Source of the DNA: Streptomyces malachitofuscus
GTDB lineage: Bacteria; Actinomycetota; Actinomycetes; Streptomycetales; Streptomycetaceae
Reading direction: 5' to 3'
DNA: 64,000 nt
NCBI RefSeq assembly: GCF_014650055.1
Contig: NZ_BMUF01000002.1
Span: 1 to 64,000, forward strand
The position numbers and the translations under genes were made by a program. Positions within the stretch are counted from its first letter, which is position 1, and each line of letters begins with the position of its first letter. Below the pieces are notes generated by a model, which saw nothing but the letters and a program-made list of their open reading frames with translations, made no database searches and was not told where the DNA came from. Shown here one piece after another: positions 25,537 to 34,000 of this stretch.

Positions 25537-27782
25537 TGGTTCGCGGGGTCGTCCGCGGAGTCGTCCGCGCTGTCGGCGGGACCCGCGTTCGCGGGCGGCG
25601 GGATGTTCAGTCGTGTGCGCAGGACGGGGAGCCCGTAGACGGCTTCCACGTCGGTGCCGTCGCCCCAGTGGTGCTCGGTGAGGAGCGGAATGATCTGGGT
25701 CTTCCACAGCCGTTCGAGGGCGCCGTCACCTGCGTGGGCGAGGTCCTGCATGAAGTACGAGGGGCCGACGCGGAAGGAGCGGTCCCCTGGGCTGCCGTCG
25801 GCGAGGAGGCGGTTGATCTCGTTGAGGAGGCGGGCGTGGGAGTCGTCGTACGTACCCGGGTTCTCGCCCCGTTCCTCCGCCCGCCTGCGCAGCCAGGAGT
25901 CCAGCAGTCCGGCGACCGGTGGGGTGTCGGGGTGGAGTTCCATGAAGGAGAAGCGGCGGCGCATGGCCGCGTCCATGTACGCCACCGAGCGGTCGACGGT
26001 GTTCATGGTTCCGAGGATGTACAGGTTGGGCGGGAGGCGGAAACCCCGGCCGTCGTCGGAGCCGTAGAGCAGGTGGACGCGCTCGTTGCGGTACTCCAGG
26101 AGGAAGTACAGCTCGCCGAAGATCTTCGCGAGGTGGCCCCGGTTTATCTCGTCGACGACCAGGACGAACACCTCGGCCGGGCGTCGCTCCGCCTCGTCGG
26201 CGAGTTTGCGCAGCGGGCCCCGGACCAGGTCGTAGGCGAGCCCGCCGCCCGCGTCGCCGTCCTGGCCGCCGCCCAGGCGCGGGCGGATGCCCTCGAAGAA
26301 GTCCTCGTAGGAGTAGGCGGGGTGGAACTGGACGAGGCGTACGTTCGTGGCGCTGGAGGCGCCGGCCAGGTGGCGGGCGAGGGCGAGCGCCGTGTACGTC
26401 TTCCCGGTGCCGGGCGGCCCGTGGAAGATCAGCTGCGGGGTGGCGCGGAGGAGTTCGACGCAGTCCTGGAGCCAGGTGGTGTCGGGCATGTGGAGCGCCT
26501 CGGCCAGTTCGGGGGTGGCGTCGGGCAGGACGGCCGGGCCCGTGGGCAGCGAGGCGGCGGTGCGCGGCATGTCGCCGATCAGGGCGAGGACGGTCTCGGC
26601 GTACTCGGTGGCCTCCAGGACCTGGGAGTCCGCGTCCTGGACGACGCTCGCGAGCCCGGAGGGCAGGTCCTTGAGGAAGTCCAGGGGCTTGTTCAGGTTG
26701 CGCCAGTCGACGGGGCGCTCCAGCCGTTCCGCGGTGTGGACCGCCGGGCCGTCGACCACTCCGACGTACGTCTCGAAGCCGTCGGTGGACAGCACGATGT
26801 CGCCCTTGCGCATGCGGTTGAGGAAGGCGTCGAGTTCCCGGGCGACGGCCTCCCTGCGCGCGGGTCCGGTGGCGGGGAGGGCGGTTTCCACGGCCCTACG
26901 GACACTGTCCAGGTCCCGGGCCGCTGCGGCCGGGGGCGGGAAGCCCGTGTCGAGGGTGACCTTCGAGTCGTCGCGCCACGGTCCCCGGACGAGGGGCACG
27001 CCGGTGACGGCGTCCACGCCCCGGACGATCCAGAGCTGGCGGGGAGCATCCTCGTCGGCCGCCGTCTCTTCGAGTGGTTGCTTGGCAGCCTTGAGCGCCT
27101 CCCAGACGGGCATCCGTCGCTCGGGCAGGGCACGGACGGTGTCCAGGCTGCTGCGGCCGGCGTCGAGGACGCCTTCCTCGTCGAGCAGGGAACGCCACTG
27201 GTCGCGCTCGTGCGGCAGCAGAGGCAGTCCCGCCCCCGCCTGTCCGTCCTCGCCGAGCGCCAGGTACCAGCCCGGAGGGCGCGTGCCGCGCAGCACCGTC
27301 GCCAGGACGTCGGGGGCGACACCGAACTCCGCGGCCACCTCCTCCAAGACGACCCAGTAACCGCCGTCAGGAAGCTGTTCGAGGGCGGTCACCGCCACGG
27401 AGACCTCACGCTGCTGCCGCTCCCACCTCCGGTAGCGCCGCGCCGCCTCTAAAGAAAAGTCGACGGGGTCGGGAATGCGGTCGAGGGCGTCGACGCCGAT
27501 TCCGGTCAGCTGCCAGCGGCGCCCGCCCCGGTACAGCCAACCGGCCCTGACGAGGTTGCTCGCCCACCGGTTCACGTAGCTCTTGAAGGGGGTGACGACC
27601 TCCTGCGAGGAGTCACGCATGACCTGTGCCCAGTCCTCCCGCAGCCCCGGGCTCCGCGCGAGGATCCGATCCCACAGTTCCCCGAAGACCATGCCGTCCT
27701 GGGGTGCTTCCTCCCGCAGGACGGTCGCGGCGGTGTGCAGGGCCTGGGCGACGACGGTCGTGATGCTGGGCACGGCGTCCAT
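25533..27782 (-). CDS. mcrB: McrB-type AAA+ GTPase of a modification-dependent restriction system
   Basis: A 749-aa motor subunit. An N-terminal winged-helix region like Mrr_N (about 30-100) is followed by a possible EVE/Mrr-like reader segment (about 318-365, RKGDIVLSTDGFETYVGVVDG). The AAA+ module has Walker A GPPGTGKT (455-462), Walker B VLVVDEINR (540-548), the McrB signature MNTVDRS (593-599) and an RRRF arginine finger (608-611). McrBC cuts DNA with modified cytosines. Leu111 is encoded by TTA (27452-27450), the codon read by bldA tRNA. It overlaps the broken mcrC by 4 bases. Confidence 0.92.
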   Translation of the reverse strand: MDAVPSITTVVAQALHTAATVLREEAPQDGMVFGELWDRILARSPGLREDWAQVMRDSSQEVVTPFKSYVNRWASNLVRAGWLYRGGRRWQLTGIGVDALDRIPDPVDFSLEAARRYRRWERQQREVSVAVTALEQLPDGGYWVVLEEVAAEFGVAPDVLATVLRGTRPPGWYLALGEDGQAGAGLPLLPHERDQWRSLLDEEGVLDAGRSSLDTVRALPERRMPVWEALKAAKQPLEETAADEDAPRQLWIVRGVDAVTGVPLVRGPWRDDSKVTLDTGFPPPAAAARDLDSVRRAVETALPATGPARREAVARELDAFLNRMRKGDIVLSTDGFETYVGVVDGPAVHTAERLERPVDWRNLNKPLDFLKDLPSGLASVVQDADSQVLEATEYAETVLALIGDMPRTAASLPTGPAVLPDATPELAEALHMPDTTWLQDCVELLRATPQLIFHGPPGTGKTYTALALARHLAGASSATNVRLVQFHPAYSYEDFFEGIRPRLGGGQDGDAGGGLAYDLVRGPLRKLADEAERRPAEVFVLVVDEINRGHLAKIFGELYFLLEYRNERVHLLYGSDDGRGFRLPPNLYILGTMNTVDRSVAYMDAAMRRRFSFMELHPDTPPVAGLLDSWLRRRAEERGENPGTYDDSHARLLNEINRLLADGSPGDRSFRVGPSYFMQDLAHAGDGALERLWKTQIIPLLTEHHWGDGTDVEAVYGLPVLRTRLNIPPPANAGPADSADDSADDPANQ

Positions 27783-27818
27783 TCTTCGCAGGTACGGGGG
27801 TGACTGCGGCGCCCGGAC

Positions 27819-28733
27819 TCAGTCCAGGCCGACCGGGGTGATCGGCGTGACCGGGATGTCGTCGGGGCCGTTCGTCTGGACGAGCAGGAGGTCACCGACC
27901 GTGGCGTCGCGGCTGAGGCCGAGGCGGGAGACCGGAACGGCGCCCGGGGCCTGCGGCGTGCCGACGGGCTGCAGGTGCAGCTCGCTCTCCGCGCCCTGGT
28001 AGGCGAGAACCGCCAGCACCTCGTCGTGGCCGATGCGGGACACCACGCTGCTCAGCCGGTCGGTGAGGACCGCGCACACGACGGTGAGCCGTTGCCGCTC
28101 CGTCCTGGGGACGGGGAACGCGGCGATCCGCTCCAGCACGCCGGGCAGCGCCAGCGTGCCCTCCAGCAGCCGCTGGACGGTCTCGCGCTCCCCCTCCCGG
28201 CCGTCCCCGGTCTCGGCGGCCACGAAGTGGACCAGGGGGAGGCCGTCGTCCAGGGTGCGCTGCCACTTGGGCAACAGGAAGTCGATGGTCAGGGCCTCTT
28301 CGCGGGTGGGTGGGTGGACGTCGTCCCCCTCGCCGAACTGGGCGAGCCAGGCGTTGACGTCTCCCCAGCGCCACACCGGCGAGCGTCCGGTGATCCCCTC
28401 GGGGTCCGGGAAGGGCAGCTTGTCCTGCCGCCGCTCACCGCTCACCCACTGCTGGACGTTCTGCCGGGAACGGTCGACACGCTCCGCGATGTCGGAGACG
28501 CCGACGAGGTCGGGATCGGTGCGCAGCAGCCTCAGGGCGGGCAGGGACTTGCGCAGCCGTACGACGATGCGGTGGGCCGCGTCGATCGCGTTGACCCCGC
28601 TCTCGGAGACGTCCAGGAAGTGGCGGCCACGATGACGGGTCAGGACCCCGTCGAAGGTGTCGTGGACGATCGCGACGGCCTTGTCGTCGTCCACCTCGAT
28701 CCCGTCCACGACGAAGTGAAACTCATACTCCAT
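27819..28733 (-). CDS. Helix-turn-helix protein of unknown function, HicB-like N terminus
   Basis: About 304 aa. The first 70 residues (YEFHFVVDGIEVDDDKAVAI...) resemble a HicB-like fold. A helix-turn-helix follows at about 80-140 with VSDIAERVDRSRQNVQQW and a closing VWRWGDVNAWLAQF. Residues 150-304 match nothing I recognise. It ends 36 bp before mcrB and starts behind a HicA-like gene, so it may be the regulator or antitoxin of that gene and of the McrBC operon. The ATG at 28733 is preferred; ATG 28751 is possible. Confidence 0.6.
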   Translation of the reverse strand: MEYEFHFVVDGIEVDDDKAVAIVHDTFDGVLTRHRGRHFLDVSESGVNAIDAAHRIVVRLRKSLPALRLLRTDPDLVGVSDIAERVDRSRQNVQQWVSGERRQDKLPFPDPEGITGRSPVWRWGDVNAWLAQFGEGDDVHPPTREEALTIDFLLPKWQRTLDDGLPLVHFVAAETGDGREGERETVQRLLEGTLALPGVLERIAAFPVPRTERQRLTVVCAVLTDRLSSVVSRIGHDEVLAVLAYQGAESELHLQPVGTPQAPGAVPVSRLGLSRDATVGDLLLVQTNGPDDIPVTPITPVGLD

Positions 28734-28823
28734 GACGCCCCAGTCCCCCATGCGTATGCCTGTTCGCTCTTCCTGGTTCCGGTATCTGCGGCCTCTCGCT
28801 CCAGGGAACCCCCCACGGACGCA

Positions 28824-28859
28824 AGTTTTGCCGAGCCCGACAGTGTTGTCAATTGCCAA
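28824..28859 (-). promoter_or_regulatory. Internal promoter with overlapping palindrome
   Basis: The leftward -35 TTGACA (28852-28847) is followed by 17 nt and AAAACT (28829-28824) as a weak -10. A near-perfect palindrome TTGTCAATTGCCAA (28846-28859, six of seven pairs) covers the -35 box and the stop codon of the HicA-like gene. This would let the downstream HTH protein be made separately and repress itself. Confidence 0.5.
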
Positions 28860-29121
28860 CGCCGCCACGGAGGGCCGCACGGGGGTCGTCCGGAGGCAGC
28901 GGGCACCACTTCGCCTTGCGGGCTATTCGACGAGCTTCCTGGCTGGGATTCTTCGGTGTGCCGCCGACCCGGATCACCGTGCAGTGGTCCGGGCACGGGC
29001 AGTACAGCGTGCCCCAGTGAGCCTCCGACGCGAGCGTCCACCCGTCGGCGACGAGCCGCTTGAGGACCGCCCTGACCTCCTTGCTCGGATGGTCCGCCGC
29101 AGCGACCTCACGTCCGACCAC
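28849..29121 (-). CDS. Small HicA-like protein
   Basis: About 90 aa. The order of helix (KEVRAVLKRLVADGWTL), strand (HWGTLYCPC), strand (CTVIRVGGTP) and helix (SQEARRIARKA) fits the double-stranded-RNA-binding fold of HicA mRNA interferases, with a histidine near the usual catalytic position. A CPCPDHC cluster is an addition that could bind metal. The GTG at 29121 lies 5 bases after GGAGG. If it is a toxin, the HTH protein downstream is the likely antitoxin. Assignment is by fold-like pattern only. Confidence 0.5.
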   Translation of the reverse strand: MVGREVAAADHPSKEVRAVLKRLVADGWTLASEAHWGTLYCPCPDHCTVIRVGGTPKNPSQEARRIARKAKWCPLPPDDPRAALRGGVGN

Positions 29122-29260
29122 GTACGCCTCCACAAGCCGTCGCCCGTCGCAGAGCTGACCGTCAACTCGAACTGGCCGACAAGCCTACCCGCCCCTACTG
29201 ACACTGGCCGAAATCACAACTCGGCACGCGTAGCGGGGCGTTGCGGAAGATGATCGTCAA

Positions 29261-29734
29261 CTACGGCCGAACAGGACACGGGTCGTCCGGGACGCGCACT
29301 TCGCACTCGGCCCACACGGTCTTTCCCGGCCCCGTCCGCCCGGCCACGGCCCAGCGGTCGGCGACGGCTTCCACGAGGAGCAGGCCTCTCCCGCCGTCGG
29401 TGTCCGCGGACGGCGGGCCCGCCGACACGGGAATCTCCGGGTGCCCCGGGTGGGTGTCGGACACCTCGACGCGGACGAGGCCCGCGGTCCGGTCGTACGT
29501 GAGCCGCAGCTCGAAGTCGCGCCCCGGGACGTGGCCGTGGAGGACCGCGTTGGAGGCGAGTTCGGCCACGACGAGGGTGACGGTGTCGGAGGCCGGGCTG
29601 CCGTAGGGCAGGTCCCACAGGTCGAGCCGGTGGGTGGCGAGTCTGCGGGCGAGACGCGCGCCGCGGCGCGTGGCGGAGAAGCGCTGGGCGAACACACTTA
29701 CGGTTACGGCCTCTTGGGCCCGTGGTGCTGGCAT
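29261..29734 (-). CDS. RsbW-like ATP-binding (anti-sigma type) protein
   Basis: A 157-aa GHKL ATPase domain. The N-box reads LVVAELASNAVLHGHVPG, the G1 box is RVEVSDTHPG and the G2 region is DGGRGLLLVEAVAD. Streptomyces carries dozens of such proteins, often beside DUF5753 regulators and DUF397 proteins as in this locus. Kinase activity on an anti-anti-sigma factor is possible but not shown. It is divergent from the DUF5753 regulator. Confidence 0.85.
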   Translation of the reverse strand: MPAPRAQEAVTVSVFAQRFSATRRGARLARRLATHRLDLWDLPYGSPASDTVTLVVAELASNAVLHGHVPGRDFELRLTYDRTAGLVRVEVSDTHPGHPEIPVSAGPPSADTDGGRGLLLVEAVADRWAVAGRTGPGKTVWAECEVRVPDDPCPVRP

Positions 29735-29782
29735 GCGGCCAGCGTTCCGGGCCGCTCCCGACCCTCAACAGGGACGACACCC

Positions 29783-29800
29783 ATACAGGCGTGACTGTAT
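29783..29800. promoter_or_regulatory. Inverted repeat operator in a divergent promoter region
   Basis: ATACAG-GCGTGA-CTGTAT is a perfect 6-bp inverted repeat with a 6-bp centre, 49 bp from the ATPase start and 102 bp before the regulator start. It is a good candidate site for the adjacent XRE-type regulator. Confidence 0.5.
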
Positions 29801-29901
29801 CGGTGCACACTCTGGACTGGGTGGGTAACTCCCCGTGACCCTGGGCGGGCCGGGCGGGGTTGAGCGGGGCGTGAAAGCGCGGACACGGGAGGCACGGGGC
29901 G

Positions 29902-30768
29902 ATGAGGGCGGACCAGGGTGGAGGCGGGAACGGCGGCGCGATCGCGAACGGCACGGAGGCGGAACTCTCCGACAGTCTGAAGACCTTCGGCGCGGTCCTC
30001 AAGGCCCTGCGCGAGGAGTCCGGCCTGACGCAGGAGGAGTTCGCGGTGCGGGTGCGGTACTCGGCCGCGTACGTCGCCAAGATCGAGCAGGGGAAGCGGT
30101 TCCCGCCGGCGGACCTGCCGGGGCGGGCGGAGGAGGTGTTGGGGCCGGTTGCGGTCAAGGTGCTCACTGCGGCGGCGAAGAGTCTGACGCGGAGGGCGGG
30201 GCTGGCGTCGTGGTTCCGGCAGTGGGCGGGGATCGAGGAGGAGGCGATCTCCTTGTACGCGTATGAGTGCCGGGCGGTTCCTGGGTTGTTGCAGCCGGAG
30301 GAGTACGCCAGGGCTGTGTTCGCACGTCAGCTTCCGCCGTTCACCCAGGAACAGGTCGATCGCAAGGTGGCCGCACGGCTTGAGCGCCAGACGCTCTTGA
30401 CTGAGCGGCCGAACACCGCCTTTACGTTCATCATCGAACAGGCCATTCTGGAGCGCGGGGTCGGCGGCGCTTCGGTCACCAGGGCTGTCATCGACCACTT
30501 GCTGAACATGGGTGACAGGACCAACGTCGAGATCCAGATCATGCCGCTGCATCAGGAAGACCACTGCGGAGTCGATGGCCAGCTGTATATGGCTGAGGCA
30601 CCGGGACACCAGTGGTTCGGTTACATCGAGGGACACCGGTCGAGCAGTCTGATTGCAGATCCCGGCGAGGTGAGCGTCCTCCATCAGCGCTATGGCAAGC
30701 TGCGTTCCCAGGCCCTGGACTGCCGGGCTACGGTGAACCTCCTGGAACGGATGCGAGGAGCGCTATGA
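29902..30768 (+). CDS. XRE-family regulator with DUF5753 domain (WhiJ-like)
   Basis: A 288-aa DNA-binding protein. An N-terminal lambda-repressor-type HTH (about 25-80, LKALREESGLTQEEFAVRVRY then AYVAKIEQGKRFP) is followed by the DUF5753 domain (about 100-280, containing YECRAVPGLLQPEEYARAVF). Such proteins pair with small DUF397 proteins and affect development in Streptomyces (for example WhiJ). Its stop overlaps the start of the DUF397 gene (ATGA). Confidence 0.9.
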   Translation: MRADQGGGGNGGAIANGTEAELSDSLKTFGAVLKALREESGLTQEEFAVRVRYSAAYVAKIEQGKRFPPADLPGRAEEVLGPVAVKVLTAAAKSLTRRAGLASWFRQWAGIEEEAISLYAYECRAVPGLLQPEEYARAVFARQLPPFTQEQVDRKVAARLERQTLLTERPNTAFTFIIEQAILERGVGGASVTRAVIDHLLNMGDRTNVEIQIMPLHQEDHCGVDGQLYMAEAPGHQWFGYIEGHRSSSLIADPGEVSVLHQRYGKLRSQALDCRATVNLLERMRGAL

Positions 30769-30965
30769 GTACCACCACTGAGCTGAACTGGTTCAAGAGC
30801 AGCTACAGCGGCGGAGATGGGGACAACTGCGTCGAGGTCGCCGTGCGCCCCGAGGCGGTCCACATTCGCGACTCCAAGGACAAGCGCATCCGCCCTCTCG
30901 TCGTCGCGCCGACCGCTTGGGTGGCGTTCGCGGCACTCGCGGCCGACGTCTCTCTGGACGACTGA
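30765..30965 (+). CDS. DUF397 small partner protein
   Basis: A 66-aa DUF397 protein with the signature WFKSSYSGGDGDNCVEVAV and IRDSKD. Proteins of this family probably bind and antagonise the neighbouring DUF5753 regulator. The ATG overlaps the regulator's stop codon, so expression is coupled. Confidence 0.9.
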   Translation: MSTTTELNWFKSSYSGGDGDNCVEVAVRPEAVHIRDSKDKRIRPLVVAPTAWVAFAALAADVSLDD

Positions 30966-30983
30966 GGTCGCGTCGTACGTGAC

Positions 30984-31028
30984 ACCAGCGGGCGGGCACG
31001 GGAGCCGTTCCCGTACCCGCCCGCTGGT
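30984..31028. terminator. Bidirectional terminator between DUF397 and methylase genes
   Basis: A 20-bp stem (ACCAGCGGGCGGGCACGGGA with TCCCGTACCCGCCCGCTGGT, one wobble) with a 5-nt loop lies between convergent genes. It is the strongest stem in the island. Confidence 0.9.
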
Positions 31029-31043
31029 CTGCGCCCACGAGGG

Positions 31044-34000
31044 CTACTCCTGCTCGGCCTCACCGAACATGTTGAGCATGTCGAGCTGAACGTTGCCGCC
31101 CTCGACCTCGTCCAGGCCGAACAGGCCTCCGCCCAGTTGGTCGGGGGCGGACTTACCCCGCCGCTTCTTCTTAGCCGCCGATGCGGTCTGGGGGTTCGGC
31201 GGGCCCCCGGCCGGGAGGACGCGGGTCAGCGGGCTGATGCCCGGAGGGTGGCGCGGGCCCTGAGCGGGGGGCGGGGTGAGGGAGGGGTGGGTGAAGGGCC
31301 GCCCCTCGGCCATCGCCTCGTAGACGCGGACGATCTCGTCCTTCGTGTCCTGGAAGACGGCGGGCTGCTTGTTCTTGAACGCCCGGAAGCTGTCCAGCAC
31401 CAGGTCCACGTCCGCGCGCGCGATCCCGTACAGGTGGAAGTACGCAGCGTCCAACTCCGCGCGCATCAGGAAACGGCGCCTCTCGTCCCAGACGAACGGT
31501 GGACCGTCGTCGCCGAGGTACTTCGCCCAGGGGGCCATCTCGTAGGAGGTGTAGGTGAGTTCGAGAACTCGGGGGCGGATCCAGACGGCGAGGGGGGCGT
31601 CTTGGGTCCAAGGGGCGGAAAAGGCGTAGACCGTGGGCGCCAGGACGGGTAGCTGCTCCAGATAGGTGTACGTGAGATGGGCTCCCTGCATCTTCTGTCG
31701 TGCAGAAAAATCCAATGCGAAGGAGGAAAGGTTCGCAAGCAGGCAAGCCAATGGCAGTGTCGTCTCATTGGCCAGCATAAATGGCGTCGTATGCCCCACC
31801 GCCACCCTTGGGAGCACTGACGGAATCACCGTTCGGTCATCCACCGCCCGGCACACGTCTCGCCAGGCAAGCACCCAGTTATGCCCCCACGCCGGTCTCG
31901 ACTTGCGTGTGTCGCCCGCCATCCACTCTTCGACGAGTTCTTCGTCCATCCAGTGGCACGGCATCGGAAGCCGGGTTGGGTCTCGATGATCCCCGTCTGA
32001 CAGGCGCGGCAGCGTATTGACTCGGAGCTGCGCCTCGGTGGCATTTTCGTAGGTGCTGAACCGGGAGTCGAAGTGGTGGATCAACTTGGCTTCGTATAGC
32101 GGAAGCGCCCTTCGATCTCCCTCGCGGAACAGGTTGCCTTCACGGGTCCATCCCATTTCTTCGAGGGCCTTTTTGGACCAGAAGTATCCCGAGTCATCAG
32201 ACATGTGGAACATCCGAACCAGCCGGAGTTCCCACGGATTGCGCTCGCCCGTCCACAACACACCCTTGGCAGCCTCATGCTGGCCTTGCAGAACTCGTAG
32301 ATGTTCGGGGCTCTCACACACTGGTGCAGTCATCGTGTTGGGGTTGATCGTGCGAAATCCCTCCGCGTTCAGCTCGAACTGCCGAGAGTCCAACTGATCA
32401 GGGCGCCGCGCCCGAAAGGCCAGGCGCGTCTTCTCGGTCGGCAACTTTGCACCGCTGACCGTGAACAGGCAGTACCGATAGGAGTGATGAACTGCCGGAA
32501 ACAGCTTCTCCTCGTTCTCGAAGTCCAGCACAGCCACCATCTGCCGCCGCTCCACCAGATCCGAGAAGAACCCCGCCGTCGTCTTGTCCGTCGCGATCCC
32601 CGTAGGAAGGACCAGCCCCGCCATCCCCTCCGGGCCGATCAACTGCCGCGCCTTCTCCGCGAAGACGGCGTACGTGTTCACGTCACCCAAGCCGGTCTTC
32701 GGGAACAGGCCCGACTTCCGGTACATGGTGACCTGCCCCTTGGACTCCCGCTGGTCGAACTGGTACTCCACGTACAGCTGCCGGTCGCCCCCGTTCGGGC
32801 GGCCCTCCTCGTCCACGCTGGTCGCCAGCGCCTCGATCATGCGGTCGCGGATGCTGGCCGTGGCCGCCGCGGCGATCTTCTCGTCCCGCGCCGCGAACCA
32901 CTCCTTCTTCTGGATCTTGACCCGCTCCCACGGCGGGTTGCCCAGCACCGCGTCGAAGCCGCCCTGCCAGCCGGTCTCCGGGTTGACGTCGTCGGCCACG
33001 GACTCCTCCACGCGGAAGACGCGCGGGAACTCCAGGTGCCAGTGGAAGAACTGGTTGCGGCGGACGATGTCCCGCAGCATCGCCTCCGCACCCTCGTCCG
33101 GTAGCGGCCCGTCCTCCACGTCCTTCTCGACGGCCCGCAGCACGTTCGTCGTGATGGGCGCGGGGGCGCCCTTGTGCTTGGGCCACAGGAACGACGCGCA
33201 CCACACGTCCGCGACCCGCTTCAGGTGCCGCAGTTCGGGCCGCTTCTCGAACTCCTTGTGGGCGCGGGCGTGTTGGCGCACCTCGGCGAGGCTGTGGTCG
33301 CCGATCTTCGCGACCTTCTCCGCCTCCACCCGCACCGTCGCCGTGCTCGTCCGTACGACCCGCTCGGCGAACGGAAGGTGCTCCGCACCCTTGCGCTCCC
33401 GGTCGTTCTGCTTACGCAGCTCGGTGAGGACCTTCTGTTCGTCGCCCTCCAGCTTCTCGAAGGCGCCGTCCGGGATGCCCTGCTCCAGGACGGCCGGGGT
33501 CGCCCCCAGCAAGGCGTTCCCCGTCTTGATCCGGTCGTCCAGGTAGGCGAGGGGCTCACCGGGTGTCAGCGACTCCAGCCACAGCGACACCTTGGCCAGT
33601 TCGGCGGCGAGCGGGTTGATGTCGACGCCGTGGACGCAGTGCCGTACGACCTTGGCCATCGCCTCGCGGACCCGCTCGGGGGCCGGCTGGCTCTCGCCGT
33701 GCTGCATCACCGCGTACCGCAGGGCGATGCGCCGGGCCGCCGCGACGAGGAAGTGCCCGGAGCCACAGGACGGGTCGACGAAGTCGATCTCCAGCAGGTG
33801 GTCCGGGACGCCGGAGGCGGCGTACCGCTCTATGACCGGGTCGAGTGCGGTGTCGAGGAGCTTCTCGATGAGGGACGACGGGGTGTAGTAGGAGCCCGTC
33901 AGCTTGCGCTTGTTGCCCGCGACGAGGTCCTTGAGCTCGAACAGCTCGTTCTCCGGCTCGCGGGCGGGGACGAGTTCCAGCAGGGACTCGTAGACGCTGC

